A model generated the notes under the pieces. That model searched no databases. It was given only the letters and a program-made list of their open reading frames with translations, and was not told the DNA's origin. A program made the translations under genes and the position numbers. From a virus: DNA of 38,338 nt. Of this stretch, positions 31,602-38,129 are shown one piece after another. Within the stretch, counting starts at the first letter, position 1, and each line of letters begins with the position of its first letter. The stretch is from positions 1 through 38,338 of the IMG/VR virus record IMGVR_UViG_3300006874_000039. One strand, given 5' to 3'.

Positions 31602-33259
31602 GTGCAGCTGCTTACGCAGGTGGTGCCTTTATTGAACTCCACCTTGAGGGTGCTGATGTCGTCGAGCGAGAGCTTGAAGATATCGAAAAGGATCTTAGAG
31701 CATTTAAGAAGCTCGCTAAAACTATTGGTGATGCTTTCGGGGTTAAAATAGATGTTAAAGATTTAAAGACGTTTACAGCTGAAGGTAAGCGTGCCGCCGA
31801 AGCTATAGACATGTTGCAAAAGGAGCTGGCTAAAACTGGCCATTATGCTGACCACATTGATAAGATTGATGACGAGCTTGATGAGACGGCTGACTCTGCA
31901 AGACGGGCAGCAAGAGGTATTAAGAAGGTAGGTGATGAGGCCAAAAAGGCTGGGGACTCAGGTGCGGGTGGATTGACCAAGCTTGGTAAAGGCTTGTCGA
32001 AGATTCACTTTGCGATTCGAGTTGTTAGAAATGCTTTATGGGTTATTAATACTCTCGGAGGTGCATTGTACAGATCAGCCGAGGCTGCTGACCAGCTTGT
32101 CAAGGCGGCACAAGGATCTGGTGTTGCGTTTAGGAACATGCAGGCACTCTCATTTGCTGCTGAACAGTCTGGGGCCAGTCAAGATGCCATGATCAGGACG
32201 TTGCAGCACATGCAGCGGAACCTTGCACTGGCCACGTTGAAAGGTGGTGAGTTCAAGGAAGCATTAAACTGGATTGGCATGGAGGCGGAAGACTTCGCTG
32301 GGATGTCTCCAGAAGAAAAGTTTGAGGTCATTGCAGATGCTGTTGCCAATACAGCTGATAAAGGAGAAGCACTCGCCCTGGCCGAGAGGTTGATGGGTGA
32401 AGGTGCTAGAGAGATGATGCCTCTGCTCATGCAGGGTGCTGATGGGATTAGGGCCTACGGAAATCAAGCTCGAGCGTTGGGTATTATTCTCGATGATGAT
32501 GCAGGATCGGCAATCGCAAAATTCATGGATACATTGAATATGGCGAAGCGGTTCTTTATGGGTCTTTTCCAACAGATAGCCGCCAGGGTTGCTCCCGTCC
32601 TGCAAGATGCAATCACTTGGTTTATTGCTTTTACTCATACACTACTTGGTGGTGCCGAGGGTTTCCAAGGGTTTGGAGATGCAATAGCGACAGTCACAGA
32701 GGGTGTTATCGCGGTTTTGAAGTTCCTTCTTCGAGGGGCACAGCGTGTGATCTCGGGTCTTATGTCTTTGTGGCATGGAGCCAAAGCTGGTGTTGCTTTA
32801 TTTGGTGGCATGTATGCAAGGGTGATGGAGGGAGTGCTTTCCGCTCAAGAAAAGTTTTTCAGGGGCATTGGGTTTAAGGAGTGGGCACAAAAATCCGCTG
32901 AAGCCCGAGACGCTGCCAAGGCTATCCGGGAGGACTTCCAGAAGGAATTTAATGAGCAGATGGATCTCTCGCATTCGTTCGGTGCTGATGCTGTTGGCAC
33001 TGCGTTTGGTGAGAGGTTAAATGAAAAGCTTGATGAGATTCGGGAGTTCATGAATTTTGACTTCTCAAAAGATGGAGAGATGGTTCTAAAGCCATCCCAG
33101 GACATGAAGAGGGTTGCGAGCCAGATGGACTTCAAGGCTATGGAGTTTGGCGTCGAGGCCCTTGGGTTGGCCCAGAAAGTCGCGACAGACAAGCAGATCG
33201 AACTTTTAGGTTCAATCGATAGGAAACTTGACAACCCAATCATCATGGGTGCTTTTTAG
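31598..33259 (+). CDS. Tail tape measure protein (553 aa)
   Basis: Determines tail length and probably enters the membrane during infection. Long alpha-helical chain with heptad-like repeats (DVVERELEDIEKDLRAFKKLAK and DKIDDELDETADSARRAARGIKKV), Ala/Gly-rich stretches, and hydrophobic segments around residues 305-400 (FFMGLFQQIAARVAPVL, TWFIAFTHTLLGG, GVIAVLKFLL), as is common in tape measures. At about 0.15 nm per residue the tail would be about 80 nm, rather short. No lysozyme or peptidase domain is seen. It is followed by two distal tail genes. Confidence 0.85.
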   Translation: MSAAAYAGGAFIELHLEGADVVERELEDIEKDLRAFKKLAKTIGDAFGVKIDVKDLKTFTAEGKRAAEAIDMLQKELAKTGHYADHIDKIDDELDETADSARRAARGIKKVGDEAKKAGDSGAGGLTKLGKGLSKIHFAIRVVRNALWVINTLGGALYRSAEAADQLVKAAQGSGVAFRNMQALSFAAEQSGASQDAMIRTLQHMQRNLALATLKGGEFKEALNWIGMEAEDFAGMSPEEKFEVIADAVANTADKGEALALAERLMGEGAREMMPLLMQGADGIRAYGNQARALGIILDDDAGSAIAKFMDTLNMAKRFFMGLFQQIAARVAPVLQDAITWFIAFTHTLLGGAEGFQGFGDAIATVTEGVIAVLKFLLRGAQRVISGLMSLWHGAKAGVALFGGMYARVMEGVLSAQEKFFRGIGFKEWAQKSAEARDAAKAIREDFQKEFNEQMDLSHSFGADAVGTAFGERLNEKLDEIREFMNFDFSKDGEMVLKPSQDMKRVASQMDFKAMEFGVEALGLAQKVATDKQIELLGSIDRKLDNPIIMGAF

Positions 33260-33268
33260 GAGTGGGTA

Positions 33269-34366
33269 ATGGCAGTTAGTATTGGCAATTCCAAGATCCT
33301 CGGAAAGAAGATGTTATCCATTGAGGGTGGATCTTCTTATGAGGGTAAAAAAGGTACTATCCGGCGAGGTGGGGACACCTACATCGTCAAGATAATGACT
33401 GATGATCCCACTCCAGTTGCCGCATTAGATGCCTACCCAAAGCATGTCGAGCAAGTCTTAAAAGGGCAGGGTATCGAGATTGGATATCAGAGCCCTGACT
33501 ATGACAATCTGTATATCACTGCTATCACATATTCTGAAGCTGGCCCAGGCATTTGGGAAGCTAAGGTTACCTACAGCAACCCGTCAGAAGAGAAGGAAGG
33601 TGGTGATAAGAACAACCCAGGTGGTGGTGGTGGTGACCCAAACAAGCCCTGGACGCAGCCTCCAACCGTTTCCTGGGGCACTGAGACTGCAACGGTTGCT
33701 AAACTAGTTGATGGATCTGGATTGGTTCTTCAGAACTCGGCTGGCGTTCCATTCCAGGGAGGTGCGGAGTTCCCCATTGTTATCCCGACTGCAACCCTGA
33801 CATACACTCGGCTGTGGGATGGCCGCTTAAACCCAACAGCTATGCAAAGGGCTTATGTGGGGCATGTGAACGCCGATAAATGGTCTGGATGGAAACCTGG
33901 GCAGGCGTTGATCAGGGCACTTGATGTCCAACTGTCTTACAAAGACGGCCTTGCATTAATGGAGATGAGTGTTACTGTAGCAATGAAGAGCTACAATGTA
34001 CCAAACTCAAGATTCGTTAAAGAAGAAGGGAAGGCAGTTGCTGCCCTCATGGCTGGCAAGTCGGCATACGGGCCAAATGATGTGGGATGGCATAAAGTGA
34101 TTGTTGATCAAGGTCCTACCTACTTAGAAAAGACATTTGCAAAAAATCCAAACAATGATCCTCGGCTTCCCAAGTACGAGGATGCAATGGTTTCTTTTAC
34201 AGACTCAAACGGAAACCCGTTTATTGGGTTGCTCAATGGGCAGGGCAGAAAACATCCGGTATATGATGCAGCGGGCACAGATAAGCTAAGTACGCTTCCT
34301 TTTTTTCTTATCTATGACGAGTTCCCTAGCGTTAACTTTATAGGTGCTGTCCCGCAGATTGGTTAG
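33269..34366 (+). CDS. Tail protein downstream of tape measure, probably distal/tip (365 aa)
   Basis: AGGAG lies 6 bases before the start. Two parts are linked by a Gly/Pro-rich segment (NNPGGGGGDPNKPW, about 115-130). The first (1-110) is strand-rich with SIGNSKILGKKMLSIEGG, and the second (140-365) contains mixed strands and short helices. Position right after the tape measure is where distal tail and tip proteins are encoded. The family is not recognised; a distal tail or hub-like role is a guess. Confidence 0.65.
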   Translation: MAVSIGNSKILGKKMLSIEGGSSYEGKKGTIRRGGDTYIVKIMTDDPTPVAALDAYPKHVEQVLKGQGIEIGYQSPDYDNLYITAITYSEAGPGIWEAKVTYSNPSEEKEGGDKNNPGGGGGDPNKPWTQPPTVSWGTETATVAKLVDGSGLVLQNSAGVPFQGGAEFPIVIPTATLTYTRLWDGRLNPTAMQRAYVGHVNADKWSGWKPGQALIRALDVQLSYKDGLALMEMSVTVAMKSYNVPNSRFVKEEGKAVAALMAGKSAYGPNDVGWHKVIVDQGPTYLEKTFAKNPNNDPRLPKYEDAMVSFTDSNGNPFIGLLNGQGRKHPVYDAAGTDKLSTLPFFLIYDEFPSVNFIGAVPQIG

Positions 34367-34374
34367 GTGAATGA

Positions 34375-34944
34375 ATGATCTATGGAGCAACTAAGAAAAC
34401 AGCTGACGGAATTACAACCTTACTTGAGTCAAGGCATGTAGATTCAAAATCGTCAGACCCGACAATGAGGCTTGCCAGAGGCAAAGACACAATACTTATA
34501 AGGCTGGACGAGGATTTAATCTCACCACCATCTCTTAATTCACCTTTCACAAAGGCTTATGGGAAAGTTCTGAAATATCATCCAGACCGAGGTGGAACTA
34601 CAGAGACTAGCGGAAGGATCTTGGTTTACAATCCATGGCTTGACTGCTCATATATTAGGACATCCATTATCATGGCCCAGAGGTCATCTGGTAATATATT
34701 ATTCCCACTAGACCCAACTGGACGCCCTGGGATTTTCACAACAGTCTCCGAGTTCATAAACAGCACCGCATCCTGTGTTCCATCGGTCGCATCTGGGTTG
34801 GTGACAACAGGACATGCTGCTGGGGCTGGATACCAAGTCCATGACCACTTGGGTATTTTTACTGCTGCCCCAGTTGGAACTAAACTGTTAGCACAGTGGC
34901 TCAATGGAATGTGGGTCTGCTTCCAGATGGAATGCTTGGTTTAA
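34375..34944 (+). CDS. Hypothetical tail-region protein (189 aa)
   Basis: Last gene of the structural operon. The start at 34375 is the ATG in frame with the long product (AGGTGA lies 4 bases upstream); a nearby ATG at 34371 is in another frame and dead after 7 codons. The protein is mainly beta-prone with several Pro/Gly turns and a His/Gly-rich segment GHAAGAGYQVHDHLGIF (about 145-162), ending in a Trp/Cys-rich tail (LNGMWVCFQMECLV). No domain is recognised. Its place after the tape measure suggests a tail-tip or fibre-attachment component. The operon terminator starts 19 bases after its stop codon. Confidence 0.6.
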   Translation: MIYGATKKTADGITTLLESRHVDSKSSDPTMRLARGKDTILIRLDEDLISPPSLNSPFTKAYGKVLKYHPDRGGTTETSGRILVYNPWLDCSYIRTSIIMAQRSSGNILFPLDPTGRPGIFTTVSEFINSTASCVPSVASGLVTTGHAAGAGYQVHDHLGIFTAAPVGTKLLAQWLNGMWVCFQMECLV

Positions 34945-34962
34945 TTTGATACCCCTCCCCCT

Positions 34963-35000
34963 ACCCCCTTCAGGCTTCGGCTTGTTGGGGGTCTTTTTTT
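34963..35000 (+). terminator. Terminator of the structural operon
   Basis: ACCCCC (34963-34968) pairs with GGGGGT (34987-34992), with an inner AGGC/GCTT pairing around a UUCG tetraloop, followed by seven T (34994-35000). It lies directly behind the last tail gene. The UUCG-capped stem plus U-run is a strong intrinsic terminator. Confidence 0.85.
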
Positions 35001-35311
35001 GTTTCTTGGGACTTCCCAGCAAAACGGGTTGACCGATTTTAAAAACACCCCCTCCCCCCCTCTGGTTTTGGGGGTTAATTCGGGTGGAATTTAGGCATAT
35101 CCCTCTCAAGGCTCCTGAGAGCCTTTCTAACGCACTCTAGGCGTTTCCCGCATGATATGTCAAAAAGCACGAGAAATTATCACAGGAGGCGTCTGAGAGC
35201 CTCGAATTCCTCCACGGGCCGCTGAAATGCCGCACAACAAACATCTGGGATGGCCAACAAGCACAAAAAAGCCCACAGTCACCTAAAGAGGGGGTTTGGG
35301 GACTTCCCAGC
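35001..35311. repeat. Gene-free stretch with dispersed short repeats
   Basis: No supported gene lies here. The 13-mer GGGACTTCCCAGC occurs at 35008-35020 and 35299-35311. CTGAGAGCCT occurs at 35115-35124 and 35193-35202, the first also forming a CTCTCA/TGAGAG hairpin (35103-35121). CCTAAAGAGGG occurs at 35282-35292 and again at 35377-35387 next to the tandem array. Such paired repeats in an untranslated stretch suggest protein-binding sites, for example for replication or packaging, though chance similarity of G/C-rich words cannot be ruled out. Confidence 0.45.
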
Positions 35312-35413
35312 GTTGGCTTAATTATTTCCCACGGGGATATTTTTCTGAAATTTCCGGGCCAAAAACCCCACACTTGCCTAAAGAGGGCTGGGGGCGAGGG
35401 GAGGAGGGGGAAA

Positions 35414-35638
35414 TTGCCCATTTTGCCTATCTTGCCTATTTTGCCTATTCTGCCTATTCTTCCCATCTTGCCTATTCTACCTATCCTGCCTATCTTGCCT
35501 AACTTGCCTAGTTTACCTAGTTTGCCTAAACCGCCCAAAATACCCAATTCGCCTAATTTGCCTAGTCTGCCCAATTCGCCCAAAACACCCAGTCTACTTA
35601 GTTTACTTATTTTGACCATTTTACCTAACCTGCCCAAG
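35414..35638 (+). repeat. Tandem array of 25 units of 9 bp
   Basis: Twenty-five contiguous 9-base units with consensus TTGCCTAtt, degenerate towards the right. A solitary unit lies just upstream (35373-35381). Because the period is three codons, frames stay open on both strands. The plus frame from TTG 35414 would encode 25 Leu-Pro-X triplets then a polar tail, ending 35698; AGGAGG lies 6 bases before that TTG. I class it as a repeat because nothing else supports translation: no promoter close upstream and no known protein. Alternatives are an origin iteron array, a partition or packaging site, or a coded LP-repeat peptide. Confidence 0.8.
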
Positions 35639-35715
35639 TTAACATCAACCCTGAGTTGTAGTCAAATTGACAACAAGCCGAAAAAAATGTCAATATAACC
35701 GATTTTTTGCTTGTT

Positions 35716-35732
35716 TTGGCATAGTAGTTGCA
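35716..35732 (+). promoter_or_regulatory. Sigma-54-like promoter site
   Basis: TTGGCATAGTAGTTGCA fits the sigma-54 consensus (YTGGCACGRNNNTTGCW) at all but two positions, with the correct 12-base spacing between the GG and GC cores. It points right, toward the 80-aa gene at 35852, and lies about 50 bases upstream of a sigma-70 promoter. No enhancer-binding protein is encoded nearby, so activity would depend on the host. A chance match in an AT-rich tract is possible. Confidence 0.4.
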
Positions 35733-35767
35733 CACAAAAAAAAATCTAAAAAAATTTATTTTTACTA

Positions 35768-35796
35768 TTGACAACCACTAGTCGATCCGATATAAT
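35768..35796 (+). promoter_or_regulatory. Consensus sigma-70 promoter for the right gene cluster
   Basis: TTGACA (35768-35773), a 17-base spacer, and TATAAT (35791-35796): both hexamers and the spacing are perfect. Upstream is an A/T-rich tract (about 35735-35767) that could act as an UP element. Transcription would start near 35803, about 50 bases before the 80-aa gene. Such a perfect promoter is typical of early phage genes read by the host polymerase. Confidence 0.85.
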
Positions 35797-35851
35797 ATAA
35801 GGACAAGCGGGACAAATCCGCATTCGATCTTTAACAATTGGAGTTTGATAA

Positions 35852-36094
35852 ATGGCAAGGGTAACTTGGCGGTTAGTTGCGAGTTTTAAAGGTCCGAATG
35901 GCAATAATGTTGACCTAGTGCAAATGCATTCCGGGACAACCGGGAAAGGGTTACACTACTTCCTCAGAATCCCCGGAAACCGTGTCTTCCTTTATCTTAA
36001 AAAGGAAGACCAGAACGACCTTGGAGCCATTAGGCACGTCGAATCGTCCGGGATTATTTCGGATGAAGAGGTATGGGAAAAACACGTATTGTAG
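35852..36094 (+). CDS. Hypothetical early protein (80 aa)
   Basis: First gene behind the consensus sigma-70 promoter, with GGAG 8 bases upstream of the start. The sequence alternates strands (VTWRLVASFKG, DLVQMHSG, LHYFLRIPGNRVFLYLKK) with a helical, acidic C-terminus (DEEVWEKHVL), so it is likely a small beta-rich soluble protein. No family is recognised. By position it would be made early after infection by host polymerase and could interact with host functions; that is inference. Confidence 0.6.
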   Translation: MARVTWRLVASFKGPNGNNVDLVQMHSGTTGKGLHYFLRIPGNRVFLYLKKEDQNDLGAIRHVESSGIISDEEVWEKHVL

Positions 36095-36121
36095 AACTTT
36101 GGAAAATATCGGTTTTGGGTG

Positions 36122-36150
36122 TTGACAATCAACACCCTTGCCGATATATT
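36122..36150 (+). promoter_or_regulatory. Second sigma-70 promoter in the right cluster
   Basis: TTGACA (36122-36127), 17-base spacer, TATATT (36145-36150; one mismatch). The start of the spacer (AATCA) and the CCGA before the -10 resemble the first promoter (AACCA and CCGA), so the two share more than the hexamers. It lies 46 bases upstream of the 88-aa gene, inside the gap after the 80-aa gene. Confidence 0.8.
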
Positions 36151-36195
36151 ACTAACAGACACGGACAGCAACCCAAACAATAAAGGGGTAAAGAA

Positions 36196-36462
36196 ATGAA
36201 GACTAAAACAGACGTAGAAAAGTGGGTTGACACCCACTTGCCGGTCGACGGTGTTTCCGAATGGCGGTGGTGTCGTTTTGAAAGGGTAGTAACGATCGAT
36301 GGCGATCGATACTATTACACTCGCAAGCCCAACCTAGAATTAGGTGAACCGTTAACGGAGTCTGACTTGTGGAAGGTCCGATCGATTGCAATAGACTACG
36401 CGTCATTGAATGGCCAGCCCAACCTAGCACAAGCTTGCTGGTTAGCTTCACAATTAGACTGA
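36196..36462 (+). CDS. Hypothetical protein (88 aa), Trp-rich
   Basis: Sits behind the second sigma-70 promoter. AAAGGGGTAAAGAA precedes the start as a ribosome site. The sequence has five Trp residues, a strand pair (WRWCRFERVVTIDGDRYYYTRKP) and a C-terminal helix (VRSIAIDYASLNG...ACWLASQL). It looks like a small globular protein of unknown role. No motif or family can be named. Early expression is implied by the promoter. Confidence 0.6.
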   Translation: MKTKTDVEKWVDTHLPVDGVSEWRWCRFERVVTIDGDRYYYTRKPNLELGEPLTESDLWKVRSIAIDYASLNGQPNLAQACWLASQLD

Positions 36463-36512
36463 TTTGTAGGTTGTATTTCGTGTGTTTGTTGGTTCAATTC
36501 ATTAGGGGTTTT

Positions 36513-36896
36513 ATGATGAATATTAGACTAGGTGAAAAGGTTACGGTTCACGAGTATAAAGGGCAATTAAGGGTGTTTACAATCAATAGAAAGGGAGTTT
36601 TGGAGTATCATGGTGTGATGACATCTGTTTGCCTATCAAACGCAATTAGGAAGAATTCGCACACCATTGAGGGTGTTCTTGAAGGTTACGGTTTAGGGGA
36701 TTCTCACTCCGTCGCCATTCCTGCCGTATACGTTAAAGAATTCTTTCCTATGATAGGTAAAGATGACGGTTTTGGTTTGATTGGGGATTTTGTCGACGGT
36801 TCAAAAATTGGGGTTTCCGAGTATCATATTCTTTATGACAATAAAGAGTATGACGGTTTAGACTGTTTTTTAGGGGTTTCCGTTGATGATAATTGA
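36513..36896 (+). CDS. Hypothetical protein (127 aa)
   Basis: The start at 36513 (AGGGG 4-5 bases upstream) is chosen over an in-frame ATG at 36369, which would lie inside the previous gene. The product opens with a short strand-rich region (NIRLGEKVTVHEYKGQLRVFTINRKG), has a middle VCLSNAIRKNSHTIEGVLEGYGL, and an acidic, aromatic end (DDGFGLIGDFVDGS, YDNKEYDGLDCFLGVSVDDN). No family is recognised. Its stop lies about 90 bases before the GP88-like gene, most likely on the same transcript. Confidence 0.6.
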   Translation: MMNIRLGEKVTVHEYKGQLRVFTINRKGVLEYHGVMTSVCLSNAIRKNSHTIEGVLEGYGLGDSHSVAIPAVYVKEFFPMIGKDDGFGLIGDFVDGSKIGVSEYHILYDNKEYDGLDCFLGVSVDDN

Positions 36897-36988
36897 AGGG
36901 ATTCTTTACTCGGTTTTGCTTGTTTGTTTGTTTGTCCGTGGGTTTTGGTGTTTGGTCAATGAAGAGAAGGGATATGGGGACTACTAAA

Positions 36989-37822
36989 ATGAGTTACAAG
37001 CTTTTAGATCGTGTAGATAATGTTAATGAGATGACATTGAGAGATGCAAGGGAAGCTTGTGGGGATTATGGTTTTGCCGATTTAATAACGTCCCCGGACG
37101 CAAATTCCAAACTTGCTAAATCGGAAGGTTATCGAAATATCGGTGTTAGTCTAACTCCGTCGACGGTAGGTGTTTTGGATAATTGTCCCAATTCAACCCC
37201 TAAATGCCGTGCGGCGTGTTTGGCGTTTACTGGCCGTATTGAGATGGAGTCCGGAAAGGGTGGTGTTATCACGCGTAGTAGGCTAGGACGTACTAAACTA
37301 CTTGCCGATAACCCACGATTGTTTGCCGATGTTCTTTACACTCAATTACTGAGGGAAGAACGTAAGGCTAAACGAGACGGGGTAAATGTGGCATTTCGTC
37401 CGGACGTTTTGAGTGATAGGTTTTGGCATTTAGAGAATCCGTGGATTTTTGAAGCTTTCCCTAGTTGGGAAATCTACGGTTACACAAAATCCGCTTTAAA
37501 GGTTCAGCAGTTTACCGACGGGGAATTGCCTAAGAACTACCACATAACCTTTAGTTGGTCTGAATTGGCTAATCCGTTGTATTGCCGGACGATTTTGGAA
37601 TCCGGGGTAAATGTTGCGGTTCCATTTTATGACCGTCAAACCCTTAAAGGGTGTTTGTCTGATTCTTTTTTGGGGTTTCCGGTTATCGACGGGGATAAAT
37701 CAGACTTGCGGTTTTTAGACCCTAGTGGGGTTATCGTGGGATTACGGGCCAAACTACCTAAGCTTAGGGCTAGGGCGAACAAGAGGGTTTTGGGGTCTTC
37801 CGGTTTTTTTGTGGGGGTTTGA
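36989..37822 (+). CDS. GP88-family protein (277 aa)
   Basis: Matches the phage GP88 family (named from mycobacteriophage gp88), whose function is unknown. Characteristic features are the N-terminal NIGVSLTPSTVGVLDNCPNSTPKCRAACLAFTGR block, with three Cys spaced Cx6Cx3C, and RSRLGRTKLLADNPRLFADVL, followed by VAFRPDVLSDRFWHLENPWIFEAFPSWEIYGYTK, a row of strands with short helices that looks like a TIM-barrel-type order. The Cys trio may bind a metal or Fe-S cluster; that is speculation. The start is uncertain: ATG 36989 has GGGG 9 bases upstream, and 36974 or 36959 would give 282 or 287 aa. Confidence 0.75.
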   Translation: MSYKLLDRVDNVNEMTLRDAREACGDYGFADLITSPDANSKLAKSEGYRNIGVSLTPSTVGVLDNCPNSTPKCRAACLAFTGRIEMESGKGGVITRSRLGRTKLLADNPRLFADVLYTQLLREERKAKRDGVNVAFRPDVLSDRFWHLENPWIFEAFPSWEIYGYTKSALKVQQFTDGELPKNYHITFSWSELANPLYCRTILESGVNVAVPFYDRQTLKGCLSDSFLGFPVIDGDKSDLRFLDPSGVIVGLRAKLPKLRARANKRVLGSSGFFVGV

Positions 37823-37823
37823 T

Positions 37824-38000
37824 ATGTTGCAAGACTGGACAAATGACCGGCCATTGAACCGAAACGGGGTATTCGACTATGAAACCAACACCAACAAATC
37901 AAACCCCGATTGGCTACTCGGTTTTTTCCTGCTCTTTATTGTTTGGCTACTGCTTACAATTGGGGGATGGAAAAAGCTAACCGACTATCTTGGAATCTAA
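37824..38000 (+). CDS. Small C-terminally anchored membrane protein (58 aa)
   Basis: Start at 37824, one base after the GP88-like gene's stop, is preferred over an in-frame ATG at 37725 that lies in that gene. After a polar Asn/Asp-rich half (LQDWTNDRPLNRNGVFDYETNTNKSNPD) comes a single hydrophobic segment WLLGFFLLFIVWLLLTIGG (about 30-48), then KKLTDYLGI. This is a tail-anchored or simple one-span protein. Its stop is 16 bases before the first of three terminators, so it ends the rightward cluster. Function unknown; a host-membrane modifier is possible. Confidence 0.6.
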   Translation: MLQDWTNDRPLNRNGVFDYETNTNKSNPDWLLGFFLLFIVWLLLTIGGWKKLTDYLGI

Positions 38001-38015
38001 CCCCGTTTAAACTAC

Positions 38016-38043
38016 AACCCCGGATTTTTTCCGGGGTTTTTTT
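38016..38043 (+). terminator. Terminator 1 of three stacked at the right end
   Basis: AACCCCGG (38016-38023) pairs with CCGGGGTT (38031-38038), loop of seven, and a T-run of seven begins inside the arm (38037-38043). Strong intrinsic terminator, directly after the last gene of the cluster. Confidence 0.88.
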
Positions 38044-38058
38044 GTGTTTGTACTTTAC

Positions 38059-38082
38059 CCCGGATTCTAACCGGGTTTTTTT
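38059..38082 (+). terminator. Terminator 2 of three stacked
   Basis: CCCGG (38059-38063) pairs with CCGGG (38071-38075) over a 7-base loop, followed by seven T (38076-38082). It begins about 15 bases after terminator 1 and shares its CCCCGG...CCGGG core, so it probably arose by duplication. Confidence 0.75.
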
Positions 38083-38097
38083 GTGCCTATCGTGGGA

Positions 38098-38129
38098 CGC
38101 CCTAGAATCGATTCTAAGGGCGTTTTTTT
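38098..38129 (+). terminator. Terminator 3 of three stacked
   Basis: CGCCC (38098-38102) pairs with GGGCG (38118-38122), enclosing the self-complementary TAGAATCGATTCTA with one bulged A, and then seven T (38123-38129). An 11-bp stem with the ClaI-type centre ATCGAT is unusually long, and the same ATCGATTCTA word recurs at 38163-38172. Confidence 0.8.

Noticed and set aside
35137-35637. Leftward frame of 166 codons across the 9-bp array (Leu-Gly-Lys/Ile-Gly-Arg repeats)
   Set aside because: It stays open only because the period is three codons; it starts with TTG without a ribosome site, runs into repeat-rich untranslated sequence, and has no promoter.
35414-35638. CRISPR array
   Set aside because: The repeats are 9 bp and contiguous, with no spacers and no cas genes.
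36369-36512. Longer start for the 127-aa gene
   Set aside because: The extension lies inside the previous gene and lacks a ribosome site; ATG 36513 has one.
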